NCBI RefSeq assembly: GCF_900188345.1
Contig: NZ_FZOD01000066.1
Span: forward strand, 1-51,676
From: Streptosporangium subroseum
GTDB taxonomy: Bacteria; Actinomycetota; Actinomycetes; Streptosporangiales; Streptosporangiaceae
Reading direction: 5' to 3'
DNA length: 51,676 nt
The notes under the pieces are model-generated. The model did no database searches. It worked only from the letters and a program-made list of their open reading frames with translations, and was not told the DNA's origin. Position numbers and translations under genes: made by a program. This document shows, one piece after another, positions 42,484 through 51,300 of the stretch (positions are counted from its first letter, which is position 1; each line of letters starts with the position of its first letter).

Positions 42484-44086
42484 CGGTGAATATGACGGAA
42501 TCATCATCGGGTCCGGCCAGCACGGCCTGGTTCTGGGCAGCTACCTGTCGAAGCTTGGGCTCAAGATCGCGGTTCTGGAACGGCGCATGATGTTCGGTGG
42601 CGGCTTGAGCACCATCGAGCCCGGACCGCCCGGGTTCTACCAGAATCCGCATTCCATCAATCATTTCAACATCACCGAGACGCCGTGGTATCGCGACCTC
42701 GGCCTGGCGGCGACCGTACGGTATGAGACGCCGCGGTTTGACTTCGCCCAGCCGCATGCCGACGGCACGTCGCTGGTCTTCTCCCGTGACGTCGACGAGA
42801 CCTGCGCGTCGATCGGCCGGTTCTCGCAGCGCGATGCCAAGACCTTCCGCGAGTGGAACCGTCGCGCCGACGCCATCAGTGACGCGATCTTCCTGGCCGA
42901 GCGCTACTCCGAGCCCCTCGACGAGGACGAGCGCAACGAGCTGCTCTCGGGCACCGCCGTCGGGCGCGACTTCCTTGACATCATCGAACGGCAGCCGCTG
43001 GACCTGATGAACGAGCTGTTCGAGAACGAGCGCGTCAAGCTGCTGATGCTCTTCAAGCTCTCGATCTTCGGCACCGTCCTCTACGACGCGGTGAGCCAGC
43101 GCAGCCCGATGGGAGCGGCGATCCGCGGCTTCGACCTCGCCGCCGGCTACCAGGTGTGCGTCGGTGGGAGCTGGAACCTGGCACGCGGGCTGATGGAGAG
43201 TTTCATCCGGGCCGGTGGCACCTTCATCAACCACGCCGAGGTGGAGCGCATCGTCGTCGACGGCAACAGGGCGACCGGTGTCGAACTGGTCGACGGGCGC
43301 AGCCTCACCGCACGGCGGTTCGTGGCGAGCACCCTCGACGTCCCGCAGACCTTCACCAGGCTCGTCGGCCCGGACCAGTTGCCCGTCGCGTACCGGGAGA
43401 AGGTCGAGAAGTTCAAGCAGACGGCCTGGACGCTGTTCGGCGTGCACCTCGCACTGCGCGAGGCGCCCGACTACCTCGGCTCGGACTTCGATCCGAACGT
43501 GAACAAGGCGCTCAAGTACAACGTCGGATGCGAGAGCATCGAGGAACTGTTCGCGCTGCACGACGAGGTGGCCGCGGGCAAGGTCCCCGAGCACATCTCA
43601 TTCGGCACCGGGCACATCACGCAGTTCGACCCGTCGCAGGCCCCGCCCGGACACCACACCGCGTACGCCTGGCACGTGATGCCGTTCGCACCCGGCGGAA
43701 GCCCGGAGAACATCGAGCCGGTCAAGGCGGAGTTCACCGAGCGCGTTCTCGACAAGTGGCGCGAGTACGCGCCGAACATGACCCGCGACAACATCCTGCA
43801 CGCCTGGACCCACACGGCGAACGACTACAGCCGCCAGCTGATCAACATGACGCGGGGCGACATCTTCATGGGGTCCTTCGCGGGCGAGCAGAGCATGTGG
43901 AACCACTTCGGCTACCGGACCCCCATCGACGGCCTGTACATGGCCGGGTCGCCCACGCATCCGGGTGGTGCGATCTCGGGGGGCGCCGGCTACATCGTCT
44001 CTCGGATCATCGCGGAAGACCTCGGGCTCGCTCCGTGGTGGGAGCCGGTCGACGTCCGGGCCGCGCTGAAGAACGCGGCGACCTGA
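42479..44086 (+). CDS. FAD-dependent oxidoreductase, phytoene desaturase-like; apparent AUU start
   Basis: 535 aa if translation starts at ATT 42479. The FAD-binding turn GIIIGSGQHGLVLGSYLSKL and acid ALERR-type end (IAVLERR) lie before the first in-frame ATG (42587), and the frame is closed by TAG at 42464. Between them no ATG, GTG or TTG exists, but AGGGGG lies eight bases before ATT, which overlaps the upstream stop (ATTAA). C-terminal motif GLYMAGSPTHPGGAISGGAG-Y binds FAD as in phytoene desaturase/amine oxidase-like proteins. It likely dehydrogenates a ring or chain C-C bond. Third-base use is normal throughout. Confidence 0.8.
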   Translation: MNGEYDGIIIGSGQHGLVLGSYLSKLGLKIAVLERRMMFGGGLSTIEPGPPGFYQNPHSINHFNITETPWYRDLGLAATVRYETPRFDFAQPHADGTSLVFSRDVDETCASIGRFSQRDAKTFREWNRRADAISDAIFLAERYSEPLDEDERNELLSGTAVGRDFLDIIERQPLDLMNELFENERVKLLMLFKLSIFGTVLYDAVSQRSPMGAAIRGFDLAAGYQVCVGGSWNLARGLMESFIRAGGTFINHAEVERIVVDGNRATGVELVDGRSLTARRFVASTLDVPQTFTRLVGPDQLPVAYREKVEKFKQTAWTLFGVHLALREAPDYLGSDFDPNVNKALKYNVGCESIEELFALHDEVAAGKVPEHISFGTGHITQFDPSQAPPGHHTAYAWHVMPFAPGGSPENIEPVKAEFTERVLDKWREYAPNMTRDNILHAWTHTANDYSRQLINMTRGDIFMGSFAGEQSMWNHFGYRTPIDGLYMAGSPTHPGGAISGGAGYIVSRIIAEDLGLAPWWEPVDVRAALKNAAT

Positions 44087-44165
44087 CCCCGAGGCAGTGG
44101 AAGTAACCGGCCGCGGTCACGGCCGGGCAGGTGCTCGAACCGGTGGGAACTAAGGAAGGCTGTAC

Positions 44166-45440
44166 ATGACGGACCAATCAATCAATCCAGCGGCTGCGGT
44201 CGGATACCCCGGCAACCAGTCCGGCGAGTTCAAGGGCTGGGTGCGATACCAGGACTGGTTCGAGATCCGGGGCCTCAGGCTGCGGCCGAGGCGACCGACC
44301 GACGTGGTGATCCGCAACCTCGCGGCACAGGCCTGTTACACGCTCGTGCCGAACATCGCGGACCTGCCCGCGCACCACGGCAAGGCCAGGAGCCCGGGCC
44401 ACGGTGCCATGGGGGTCGTCGTCGAGGTCGGTTCCCAGGTCCGGCGGGTCAAGGTCGGCGACCGGGTCGTGACGCCGGTGCTGCCGAGCTGCGGTACGTG
44501 CTACAGCTGCGTGCGCGGCGAATGGCACGCCTGCGGCCACAAGAACGACCTGGACTTCGCCACGCAGGAAGCCCCGCCGTTCGCGGAGCTGGAGGACGGC
44601 ACACCGGTGTGGCAGGACCACACGGGTGGCTTCGCGGAGCTGGCGGTCTGCGACGAGTCCTGGGTCGTGCCGGTGTTCGACTCCCCGCTGTCCAACGTCG
44701 AGCTCGCCTCGCTCGCCTGCGTTCCGGGGCCCGGCTGGAGCTTCGCGCTCTTCGGCATGCCGGTGGAGATCGCCTCGAAGGTCGCCGTGCTCGGCTGTGG
44801 CGCGCTCGGTCTCTCCATCATCCAGGCCGCCAAGATGATGGGCGCCCAGCTGATCATCGCGGTCGAGCGCATCCCGCACCGGATGGAGGCCGCCAAGCGC
44901 GCGGGGGCGCACATCGTCCTCGACGCCGACGAGTACGGCGCCGACATCGTCAAGAAGATCCAGGAGCTGTGCGGCCCGGACACGCCGAACATGGCGGCGG
45001 GTGGGAAGCCGTCCGTGGGCTTCTACCACGGGCGCGGCGCCGACCACATCTACGAGGCCGCGGGCAAGACGATCGGCGACCCCACGACGGGCAAGCCGGC
45101 CGACACCACCGGATCGGCGGCCCTGGGCTACGGCTACCAGGCCACCCGGCGAGGCGGGACGTTCGTGCACACCGGGTGGATCGAGCGGACCAACGACCCG
45201 CAGTGGTGGCCGGGCTCGCCGGGCCCCTTCGACTACGAGGGCAAGAAGTATCTCTCCGCGTCCTATGGCGGCGCCAACGTCCTTCGCGACATCCCGCGCC
45301 TGGCCAAGCTCATCGAGATGGGATACCTGGACGCGAAGTCGCTCTGCGATCCGGTCATGCCCTTCGAGAAGGGAGATCAGGCGCTGTGGCACTCGCTGAA
45401 CCGGGACAGCATGCTTCCGATCATCACCTACGACGAGTGA
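44166..45440 (+). CDS. Medium-chain (zinc-type) alcohol dehydrogenase-like protein
   Basis: 424 aa. Structural zinc site CGTCYSCVRGEWHAC (four Cys). Rossmann turn VAVLGCGALGLSIIQAAKMM with an acidic VERIP for NAD. The catalytic-zinc pattern is unusual: QACYTL gives a Cys, but the usual GHE reads GHGAMG, with no Glu after the His, so the zinc sphere may differ. Extra length at DTPNMAAGGKPSVGFYHGRG and PFDYEGKKYLSASYGGANV is family-specific. It may oxidise an alcohol to feed the aldehyde dehydrogenase. AAGGA precedes the ATG. Confidence 0.82.
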   Translation: MTDQSINPAAAVGYPGNQSGEFKGWVRYQDWFEIRGLRLRPRRPTDVVIRNLAAQACYTLVPNIADLPAHHGKARSPGHGAMGVVVEVGSQVRRVKVGDRVVTPVLPSCGTCYSCVRGEWHACGHKNDLDFATQEAPPFAELEDGTPVWQDHTGGFAELAVCDESWVVPVFDSPLSNVELASLACVPGPGWSFALFGMPVEIASKVAVLGCGALGLSIIQAAKMMGAQLIIAVERIPHRMEAAKRAGAHIVLDADEYGADIVKKIQELCGPDTPNMAAGGKPSVGFYHGRGADHIYEAAGKTIGDPTTGKPADTTGSAALGYGYQATRRGGTFVHTGWIERTNDPQWWPGSPGPFDYEGKKYLSASYGGANVLRDIPRLAKLIEMGYLDAKSLCDPVMPFEKGDQALWHSLNRDSMLPIITYDE

Positions 45441-45443
45441 ACC

Positions 45444-45507
45444 GCGATGACGCACGTACGGCGGCGGGTCCCTGGAACGAGCGCGATGACGCACGTACGG
45501 CGGCGGG
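45444..45507 (+). repeat. Two 25-bp direct repeats between cluster genes
   Basis: GCGATGACGCACGTACGGCG-GCGGG occurs at 45444-45468 and 45483-45507 (period 39) in the gap before the SRPBCC gene. Could be a slipped duplication or a protein-binding pair. Confidence 0.7.
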
Positions 45508-45534
45508 CATCGGGCACGAGCATGGACGCCACCG

Positions 45535-46254
45535 ATGATTGAGATCGACTACACGGTCGAGATCGCCGCCCCGATCGACGAGGTGTGGACCTACCTCTGG
45601 AACATTCCGAACTGGGCGCATCTGATGATCGGCTTCCAGACGGTCAAGGTGGTCGACGAGCAGCACTCCGTCTGGACGCTCAAGGGCGATGTCGGCGTGC
45701 TCAGCCGCGAGGTCGACCTCGAAGTGATCATCGATGAGTGGGAGCCCAGGAGTTTCCTGAACTTCACGGTCAACGGGCTGACCGAGCAGATCGCGGGCAG
45801 CGGCACGTTCGGGATCGGCGAGGTGCCGGACGGCTCCGCGCCCGCTCAGGCCGTTCCGTCCGGGCAGGGCGGTTCCGTGTCCGCTCAGGCCGTTCCGTCC
45901 GGGCCCGGTGGCTCCGCGTCCGCTCCGGCGGGGACGGGCGCGTCCCCGGCCGGCGAATCGTGGCGCAGGCGACTCGGCCGGCGCTGGGCGGAGTTCGTGT
46001 TCAGAGTGATCACCAAGTCGGCGAGAAGACAGGCCGGTCAGCGTACTCGGAACGCGCCGACCGGCACCCCGAACACCGCTCCCGCGGGTGCGTCCGGGAG
46101 CGGCCCGAGGTCCAGGCTCACCTTCCACCTCGAAGTGAGCCCGGGCGGGCCGATGGCGCCCATGATCGAGTTGCTGATGTCACCTCTACTCGAACCGGCA
46201 GCGAAGGACCTGGCGGTCGGGATCCGTACGGAGCTGGAAGGACGGGAACAATAA
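45535..46254 (+). CDS. SRPBCC (CoxG/polyketide-cyclase-like) protein with low-complexity insert
   Basis: 239 aa. Starts IDYTVEIAAPIDEVWTYLWN-IPNWAHLMIGFQ, the usual START/SRPBCC opening, and ends FHLEVSPGGPMAPMIELLMS plus the long C-terminal helix region. The centre (about residues 100-190) is an Ala/Pro/Gly/Ser-rich insert with two 13-residue repeats (AQAVPSGxGGSxS) and a basic helix, not normal for the family. The fold binds hydrophobic ligands; here it may carry a pathway intermediate or mature an oxidoreductase. The next gene starts 1 base after its stop, so they are co-translated. Confidence 0.75.
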   Translation: MIEIDYTVEIAAPIDEVWTYLWNIPNWAHLMIGFQTVKVVDEQHSVWTLKGDVGVLSREVDLEVIIDEWEPRSFLNFTVNGLTEQIAGSGTFGIGEVPDGSAPAQAVPSGQGGSVSAQAVPSGPGGSASAPAGTGASPAGESWRRRLGRRWAEFVFRVITKSARRQAGQRTRNAPTGTPNTAPAGASGSGPRSRLTFHLEVSPGGPMAPMIELLMSPLLEPAAKDLAVGIRTELEGREQ

Positions 46255-46255
46255 A

Positions 46256-47869
46256 ATGACCGAAGAGAACGACGCGGTCATCATCGGGTCAGGGGCGGCC
46301 GGCCTGACAGCGGCCCTGTCGGCGGCCTCCCTGGGGCTGCGTGTCACGCTGCTGGAGAAGGCCCCGGTGTTTGGCGGCACGACCGCCGTCTCCGGCGGCT
46401 CCGTATGGGCGCCGAACAGCAAGTATCTGGAGCGGGGAAGTCGGCCCGACAGCCGCGAGGACGCGCTGACGTATGTGCGGGCGCTGGCCCTGGGCCGGGT
46501 GGACGATCGCCTCATCGAGACGTTCGTCGACACCATCAACCCGACGCTGGACTTCCTCGAGAAGGAAACGGCGATCGAGTTCTCCTCCAACCCCCACCAC
46601 CCCGACTACCAGCCGCACCTTCCGGGAGCCAGGGAGGGCGGGCGCACGCTGCAGGTCGGCATCTACGACACCAATCTCCTCGGCGAACGCGCCAGCCAGC
46701 TGCGCAAGGGGCACAGCTCGGTTCCGATCACCCGGCTGGAGGGCGACGCCTGGGGGATGGAACGGCCCGAACGCTGGGACTGGAAGCTCCTCGCCGAGCG
46801 CGTCGCGAGCGGCCTGGTGGGCATGGGCGCCTCCCTGGTCGGCACGCTGCTCGACGCCTGCCTGAAGAAGGGCGTGCAGGCGGTGGTCAACGCCCGCGCC
46901 GTCGAACTCGACCGCGACCCGCAGGGCCGGGTGGTGGGCGTGTACGCGGAGGTGGACGGCGAGCGACGGCTGTTCCGGGCCACCAAGGGGGTCATCCTGG
47001 CCTCCGGCGGCTTCGAGTGGAACAGGGAGCTGGTCGACAACTTCCTCGGGGTGCCGTGCGACGCGCCCGCGAGCCCTCCGGCGAACGAGGGCGACGGTCT
47101 GAACATGGCGATGGCCGTTGGCGCCGCGCTCGGCAACATGAGCGAGGCCTGGTGGGGCCCCATGATCGCCGCATCGGGAGACAGCTACGACGGTGCGCCG
47201 CTGTACCGCCCGACAAGCGGTCTGCGCACGCTCCCCGGCGGGATCATCGTCAACCGCAAGGGCCGCCGATTCCTCGACGAGGCCATGAACTACAACGACT
47301 TCGGCAAGATGCTCGCGGCGTTCGACTCGCACGACTACGAGTACGCGAACCTCCCGTGCTGGCTGGTCTTCGACGAGCGCTTCCGCCAGTCGTACCCGAT
47401 CGCGACGGTCACCCCGGGGACCCCGACACCGCACTGGATGCTCACCGCGCCCACCCTCGCCGAGCTCGCCGAGGCGGCGGGAATCGACCCGGCCGGTCTC
47501 GGAGCGCAGGTCGAGGAGTTCAACGGGCACGCGGCGAAGGGCGTGGATCCGGTCTTCCACCGCGGCGAATCGGTCTACGACCTCTACCGCGGCGACCCGG
47601 AGGTGACGCCGAACCGCAACCTGCGGCCGCTCGAATCGGGTCCGTACTACGCGGTCCAGCTCCACCTGGGCGCCCTGGGCACGAAGGGCGGCCCGCTCAC
47701 CGACACGGAGGGCGCCGTCCTCGACACCCACGGAGCCCGGATCCCCGGACTCTACGCGTGCGGGAACGTCGCCTCCAGCCCGTTCGGCCCGGGATACCCC
47801 GGAGCGGGGGCGACGCTCGCCGCGGGGATGGTCTTCGGCTACCTGAGCGGTCAGGCCCTGGCCGGCTGA
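46256..47869 (+). CDS. FAD-dependent dehydrogenase, 3-ketosteroid delta-1-dehydrogenase-like
   Basis: 537 aa. FAD turn VIIGSGAAGLTAALSAASLG (residues 9-16) with acidic TLLEKAPVFGGTTAVSGGSV-WAPN, the KstD/fumarate reductase-flavoprotein motif. The C-terminal GPYYAVQLHLGALGTKGGPL, RIPGLYACGNVASSPFGPGY-PGAGATLAAG fits KstD-type enzymes that remove hydrogen next to a ring ketone. No steroid genes are nearby, so the substrate may be another cyclic ketone. Starts directly after the SRPBCC stop (TAAAATG). Confidence 0.85.
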   Translation: MTEENDAVIIGSGAAGLTAALSAASLGLRVTLLEKAPVFGGTTAVSGGSVWAPNSKYLERGSRPDSREDALTYVRALALGRVDDRLIETFVDTINPTLDFLEKETAIEFSSNPHHPDYQPHLPGAREGGRTLQVGIYDTNLLGERASQLRKGHSSVPITRLEGDAWGMERPERWDWKLLAERVASGLVGMGASLVGTLLDACLKKGVQAVVNARAVELDRDPQGRVVGVYAEVDGERRLFRATKGVILASGGFEWNRELVDNFLGVPCDAPASPPANEGDGLNMAMAVGAALGNMSEAWWGPMIAASGDSYDGAPLYRPTSGLRTLPGGIIVNRKGRRFLDEAMNYNDFGKMLAAFDSHDYEYANLPCWLVFDERFRQSYPIATVTPGTPTPHWMLTAPTLAELAEAAGIDPAGLGAQVEEFNGHAAKGVDPVFHRGESVYDLYRGDPEVTPNRNLRPLESGPYYAVQLHLGALGTKGGPLTDTEGAVLDTHGARIPGLYACGNVASSPFGPGYPGAGATLAAGMVFGYLSGQALAG

Positions 47870-48328
47870 TCCGCCGACCACTGCCCGAACCCACCTGAGC
47901 CCACCTGAGCCCACCTGAACTCATCCGAGCCGCGAGATCCCGCAGGTTCCCGAGCGCGGGCGGACCATCGAGTCCGCCGGGCCAACGCGTTCCGGAACCC
48001 GCGGGCTCGCCGGAAAAACCGATCAACACCGATCAACACCGACCAACAAGGCCTGGATTTTCCGAGGCCACTTCGCGCGAACCTTTTCCAGCCCGGTTCG
48101 CGAACTCACCGGGGGACCGACGGGCGGTTTGGCCTGCCCGAATTTCGCACCGGAGACCTTTGGGGCGGCGATTCACAACATGCTCAGGACCTGGTCATGA
48201 GAATCGATGGAAAAGGTTCGGCAGAGAGACAGGGTGCGCTATTGATAACGCGCGTTCAATGAACGCGTCCGTATAACGCGGTTTCGGGGGACGATCGCTG
48301 TCAAGTCTGGATGACCAGGAGAAACGGC
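47870..48328. other. Intergenic region with two short tandem repeats
   Basis: No gene seen in about 460 bases. CCCACCTGAGC is repeated three times near 47889-47925, and CGATCAACAC is repeated near 48019-48044. The region 48180-48300 is less GC-rich and probably holds the promoter of the transporter gene. Confidence 0.5.
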
Positions 48329-49687
48329 ATGCAAAATCCAACCGACGACCACGTTATCCAAACGACAAAACCACGCCCGAGAACGGTCGCGGCACTGGTG
48401 CTCGGTCATTTCATCGAAGTATACGACACGGCTCTTTACGGGCTCTTCGTGGCGCCCATCGCCACGGCTTTCTTCCCCGCCGGAAACGCGGACGCGGCAC
48501 TCATCGCCACACTCGCCGTCTTCGGTGTCTCCTTTCTCTCCAAATCGGCCGGAGGCCTGTTCTTCGGGGTCCTGGCCGATCGGGTCGGACGGCGTAACTC
48601 GCTGATGGCCTCGATCCTGCTCGTCGGAGGGTCGACCGCCGCCATCGGTCTCATTCCCACCTACGAGACGGCGGCGCTGCTCTCCCCGATCCTGCTCGTC
48701 GTCTGCCGGCTTCTGCAGGGCTTCGCCTCGGGTGGCGAGGCGACGGTGGCCCCGGTGTTCCTGGGAGAGTACGCCTCCCGGAAGCGCCGGGGATTCATCA
48801 CCTCGTTCGTCGCCGCCGCGGGCAACCTGGGCACCCTGGTGGCCGCCGCCACCGGTGTGATCGTCGGCCTGAGCGTGAACGAGAGCACGTTCAACGACTA
48901 CGGGTGGCGGTTCGCGTTCTTGATCGCCGCGCCGTTGGCTCTCTTCGCCCTCTACCTCCGCTACGGCCTCGAAGAGCCGGTGACGTACCAGAAGGCGCGA
49001 TCGCGGGTGAAGCCCGCGCCGATCAGGACGGCCCTGCGGCACTGGCGAATGATCCTGCGGGTGAGCTGCCTCGGCGCCCTGGGAACCACGTTCTACATCA
49101 TGTTCGTGTACTACCCGACCTATCTCGTCAAGGAGACCGGACTTTCCGCGAGCGACTCCCGGATAGTGCCGCTGATCCTGATCTCGCTGCTCGTGGTGTT
49201 CAATCCGCTGGTCGGGATGCTCGGTGACCGCTACGGCCGGAAGCTTCCGCTCCTGCTGGGCGGGCTCGCGTCGGTGCTTTTTGTCCTGCCGGGCTTTCTC
49301 GTCGCGCAGAGCGGCGGTTTCCTCGCGGCCGTGCTCGGCGGCGTGCTCATCCTGATCAGCGTCCCCCTGTGCCTCGGGTCGATCCATGCCATTTCGATGG
49401 AGTTCTATCCCACCGAGGTGCGGGCGACGGCGGCCGGAATCGCGGGGACCCTCGGCACATTCATCTTCGCCGGTCTGCCGCCGGTCATCGTCAACGTGCT
49501 GACCACGACGTACGACATGCCGCTGGCCCCGGCCTTCGTGATCGTCGGAACGGCCGTGCTCGGGCTGATCGCGGCCTGGGGCCTGCCCGACACCCGCAAG
49601 ATCGACCTGGAGACCGTGGGGACCTCGCTCGCCGGCACGACGGCGGAGAGCCCGCGGCCCGGGGTACCCGGCCGGGTCGCATCGTGA
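48329..49687 (+). CDS. MFS transporter, metabolite:H+ symporter (MHS) family
   Basis: 452 aa, twelve helices. Loop 2-3 motif GVLADRVGRRNSLMASILL, helix 4-5 RLLQGFASGGEATVAPVFLG-EYASRKRRGF (the MHS signature QGFxxGGE), and second-half GMLGDRYGRKLPLLLGG. MHS members import organic acids such as shikimate, alpha-ketoglutarate or aromatic acids with protons. ATG 48329 has GGAG seven bases ahead. Position between the KstD-like and monooxygenase genes suggests uptake of the pathway substrate. Confidence 0.9.
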   Translation: MQNPTDDHVIQTTKPRPRTVAALVLGHFIEVYDTALYGLFVAPIATAFFPAGNADAALIATLAVFGVSFLSKSAGGLFFGVLADRVGRRNSLMASILLVGGSTAAIGLIPTYETAALLSPILLVVCRLLQGFASGGEATVAPVFLGEYASRKRRGFITSFVAAAGNLGTLVAAATGVIVGLSVNESTFNDYGWRFAFLIAAPLALFALYLRYGLEEPVTYQKARSRVKPAPIRTALRHWRMILRVSCLGALGTTFYIMFVYYPTYLVKETGLSASDSRIVPLILISLLVVFNPLVGMLGDRYGRKLPLLLGGLASVLFVLPGFLVAQSGGFLAAVLGGVLILISVPLCLGSIHAISMEFYPTEVRATAAGIAGTLGTFIFAGLPPVIVNVLTTTYDMPLAPAFVIVGTAVLGLIAAWGLPDTRKIDLETVGTSLAGTTAESPRPGVPGRVAS

Positions 49688-49730
49688 CGGCCGCGAAGGA
49701 CACCTGAATGAATAACAAAGGAGGAGTTTC

Positions 49731-50909
49731 GTGAGCGACGGGGAGATTCTGGTCATCGGCGGCGGCATCGGAGGACTCACCGCCGCCCTGGCCATCGCTC
49801 GGTCGGGACGTGCCGTACGCGTGCTGGAGCGCGCGCCCGAGTTCGCCGAGATCGGCGCGGGCCTGCAACTGGCGCCGAACGCGACCCGGCTGCTGGACCG
49901 GCTGGGCGTGCTCGACGCGTGCGTCGAGGCCGGTGTCCTGCCCGAGCGCCTGGTCTTCAACGACGCGCTCACCGGTGCGCGGCTCACCCACCTCGACCTC
50001 GGCGAGGACTTCCGCCGGCGTTACGGGGGCCCGTACGTGGTCATGCACCGTAGCGACCTGCTCAGGATCCTCGTCGAGGCCTGCCGCACCCACGGCGTCG
50101 CCCTGGAGAACGGAAGGGAGGTCGACGAGGTCACCACGGAGCCCGGCGGCGTGACCGTCACCTGTGCGGACGGGTCGCGCCACACCGGCGTGCTGGCCGT
50201 GGCGGCCGACGGCCTGCGGTCGGGCGTGCGCGGCCGGCTGTCGGACGACCAGCCGATCGACTCGGGATACGTGGCCTATCGGGGCACGATTCCGATGGAC
50301 GAGGTCACCGGCCCGATCTCGCTCTCCGAGGTCGTCGTCTGGTTCGGTCCCGGACTGCACCTGGTGCAGTACCCGCTGCGTTCCGGCCGGCTGCTCAACC
50401 AGGTCGCGGTGTTCCGCAGCCCGGGGTTCGCGGCCGGTGATCCCGACTGGGGCAACCCGGACGAGCTCGACGCGGCGTTCTCGGTCACGTGCGAGCCCGT
50501 CCGCAGGGCGCTTCCGTCCCTGTGGCGCAACAATCGCTGGCCGATGTACGACCGCGAGCCGTTGGACAACTGGCTGACCGGCCGTACGGTCCTGCTCGGC
50601 GACGCCGCTCACCCGATGCTGCAGTATCTCGCCCAGGGCGCCTGTCAGGCGATCGAGGACGGAGTGTCGCTCGCCGACTCGCTGGACCGGCACCTGACGG
50701 ACGCCGCCCCGGATGCCGTCTCCGTGGACAAGGCACTGCACGCCTACCAGGACGAGCGCATTCCGCGCACCTCCCACATCCAGCGGACAGCCCGAGTATG
50801 GGGTGACATGTGGCATATCGACGGCGTAGGAGCGCTGTTGCGCAACGAGGTGTTCACCGGGCGGGCCGTGGATGACTACCGGCATGTCGACCCGATCTAT
50901 GGCGCATGA
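49731..50909 (+). CDS. FAD-dependent aromatic hydroxylase (salicylate / 3-hydroxybenzoate hydroxylase-like)
   Basis: 392 aa. GxGxxG turn ILVIGGGIGGLTAALAIARS, then IGAGLQLAPNATRLLDRLGV (family), DG motif AVAADGLRSGVRGRL and the second FAD motif LLGDAAHPMLQYLAQGACQA-IEDG (GD motif). Class A flavin monooxygenases of this group hydroxylate aromatic acids with NAD(P)H and O2. The GTG start has an excellent AAAGGAGG. Last gene of the plus-strand arm, followed by a strong terminator. Confidence 0.9.
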   Translation: MSDGEILVIGGGIGGLTAALAIARSGRAVRVLERAPEFAEIGAGLQLAPNATRLLDRLGVLDACVEAGVLPERLVFNDALTGARLTHLDLGEDFRRRYGGPYVVMHRSDLLRILVEACRTHGVALENGREVDEVTTEPGGVTVTCADGSRHTGVLAVAADGLRSGVRGRLSDDQPIDSGYVAYRGTIPMDEVTGPISLSEVVVWFGPGLHLVQYPLRSGRLLNQVAVFRSPGFAAGDPDWGNPDELDAAFSVTCEPVRRALPSLWRNNRWPMYDREPLDNWLTGRTVLLGDAAHPMLQYLAQGACQAIEDGVSLADSLDRHLTDAAPDAVSVDKALHAYQDERIPRTSHIQRTARVWGDMWHIDGVGALLRNEVFTGRAVDDYRHVDPIYGA

Positions 50910-50928
50910 CCTTACTTACGTGAACGGG

Positions 50929-50969
50929 GCCCTCTCTCGAATTTGCCATTTCGGGAGAGGGCTTTTTTT
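50929..50969 (+). terminator. Intrinsic terminator at the end of the catabolic cluster
   Basis: GCCCTCTCTCGAA (50929-50941), 7-8-base loop, TTCGGGAGAGGGC (50950-50962), then seven T. One G-T wobble in a 13-bp stem. Confidence 0.9.
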
Positions 50970-51300
50970 GATTCCTGAAGCGGTTGTCGTGGCACAGCTG
51001 TGGCACGCGTTGAAATGATAACGGTCTCCGGATGCCCGGACTTTGCGGTAAATACCTCGGGAGAACTGACCCGAGGGTTGAATTTCGGGGTTTTTCGGGG
51101 GCCCCTTACGCGTACGTACGCGAGGGACGTCGTATCCAAGAAGAACCGACCGGTGCAGTAAGCGGAATCCCAGTTCAGATGGACACGCCCGGATGCTGCC
51201 AAGCTTGGATTCACTCACTTCGAGTAGTCATATGGACCGTGCATTAACGGGAGGGTGGCCCGCAGCAGGCGGGACATCTCTGCTCAAAGGGAGAATCGTA
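50970..51300. other. Intergenic region after the cluster
   Basis: No gene recognised. GTGGCAC occurs at 50989-50995 and 51000-51006. Together with the preceding hairpin and GATTC this resembles the order seen 3' of tRNA-Ser (16585-16655). The rest probably holds the promoter and leader of the small secreted protein. Confidence 0.4.

Noticed and set aside
46289..47914. Long minus-strand frame antisense to the KstD-like gene
   Set aside because: Shadow of a GC-rich gene; no domain pattern, while the plus strand has complete FAD motifs.
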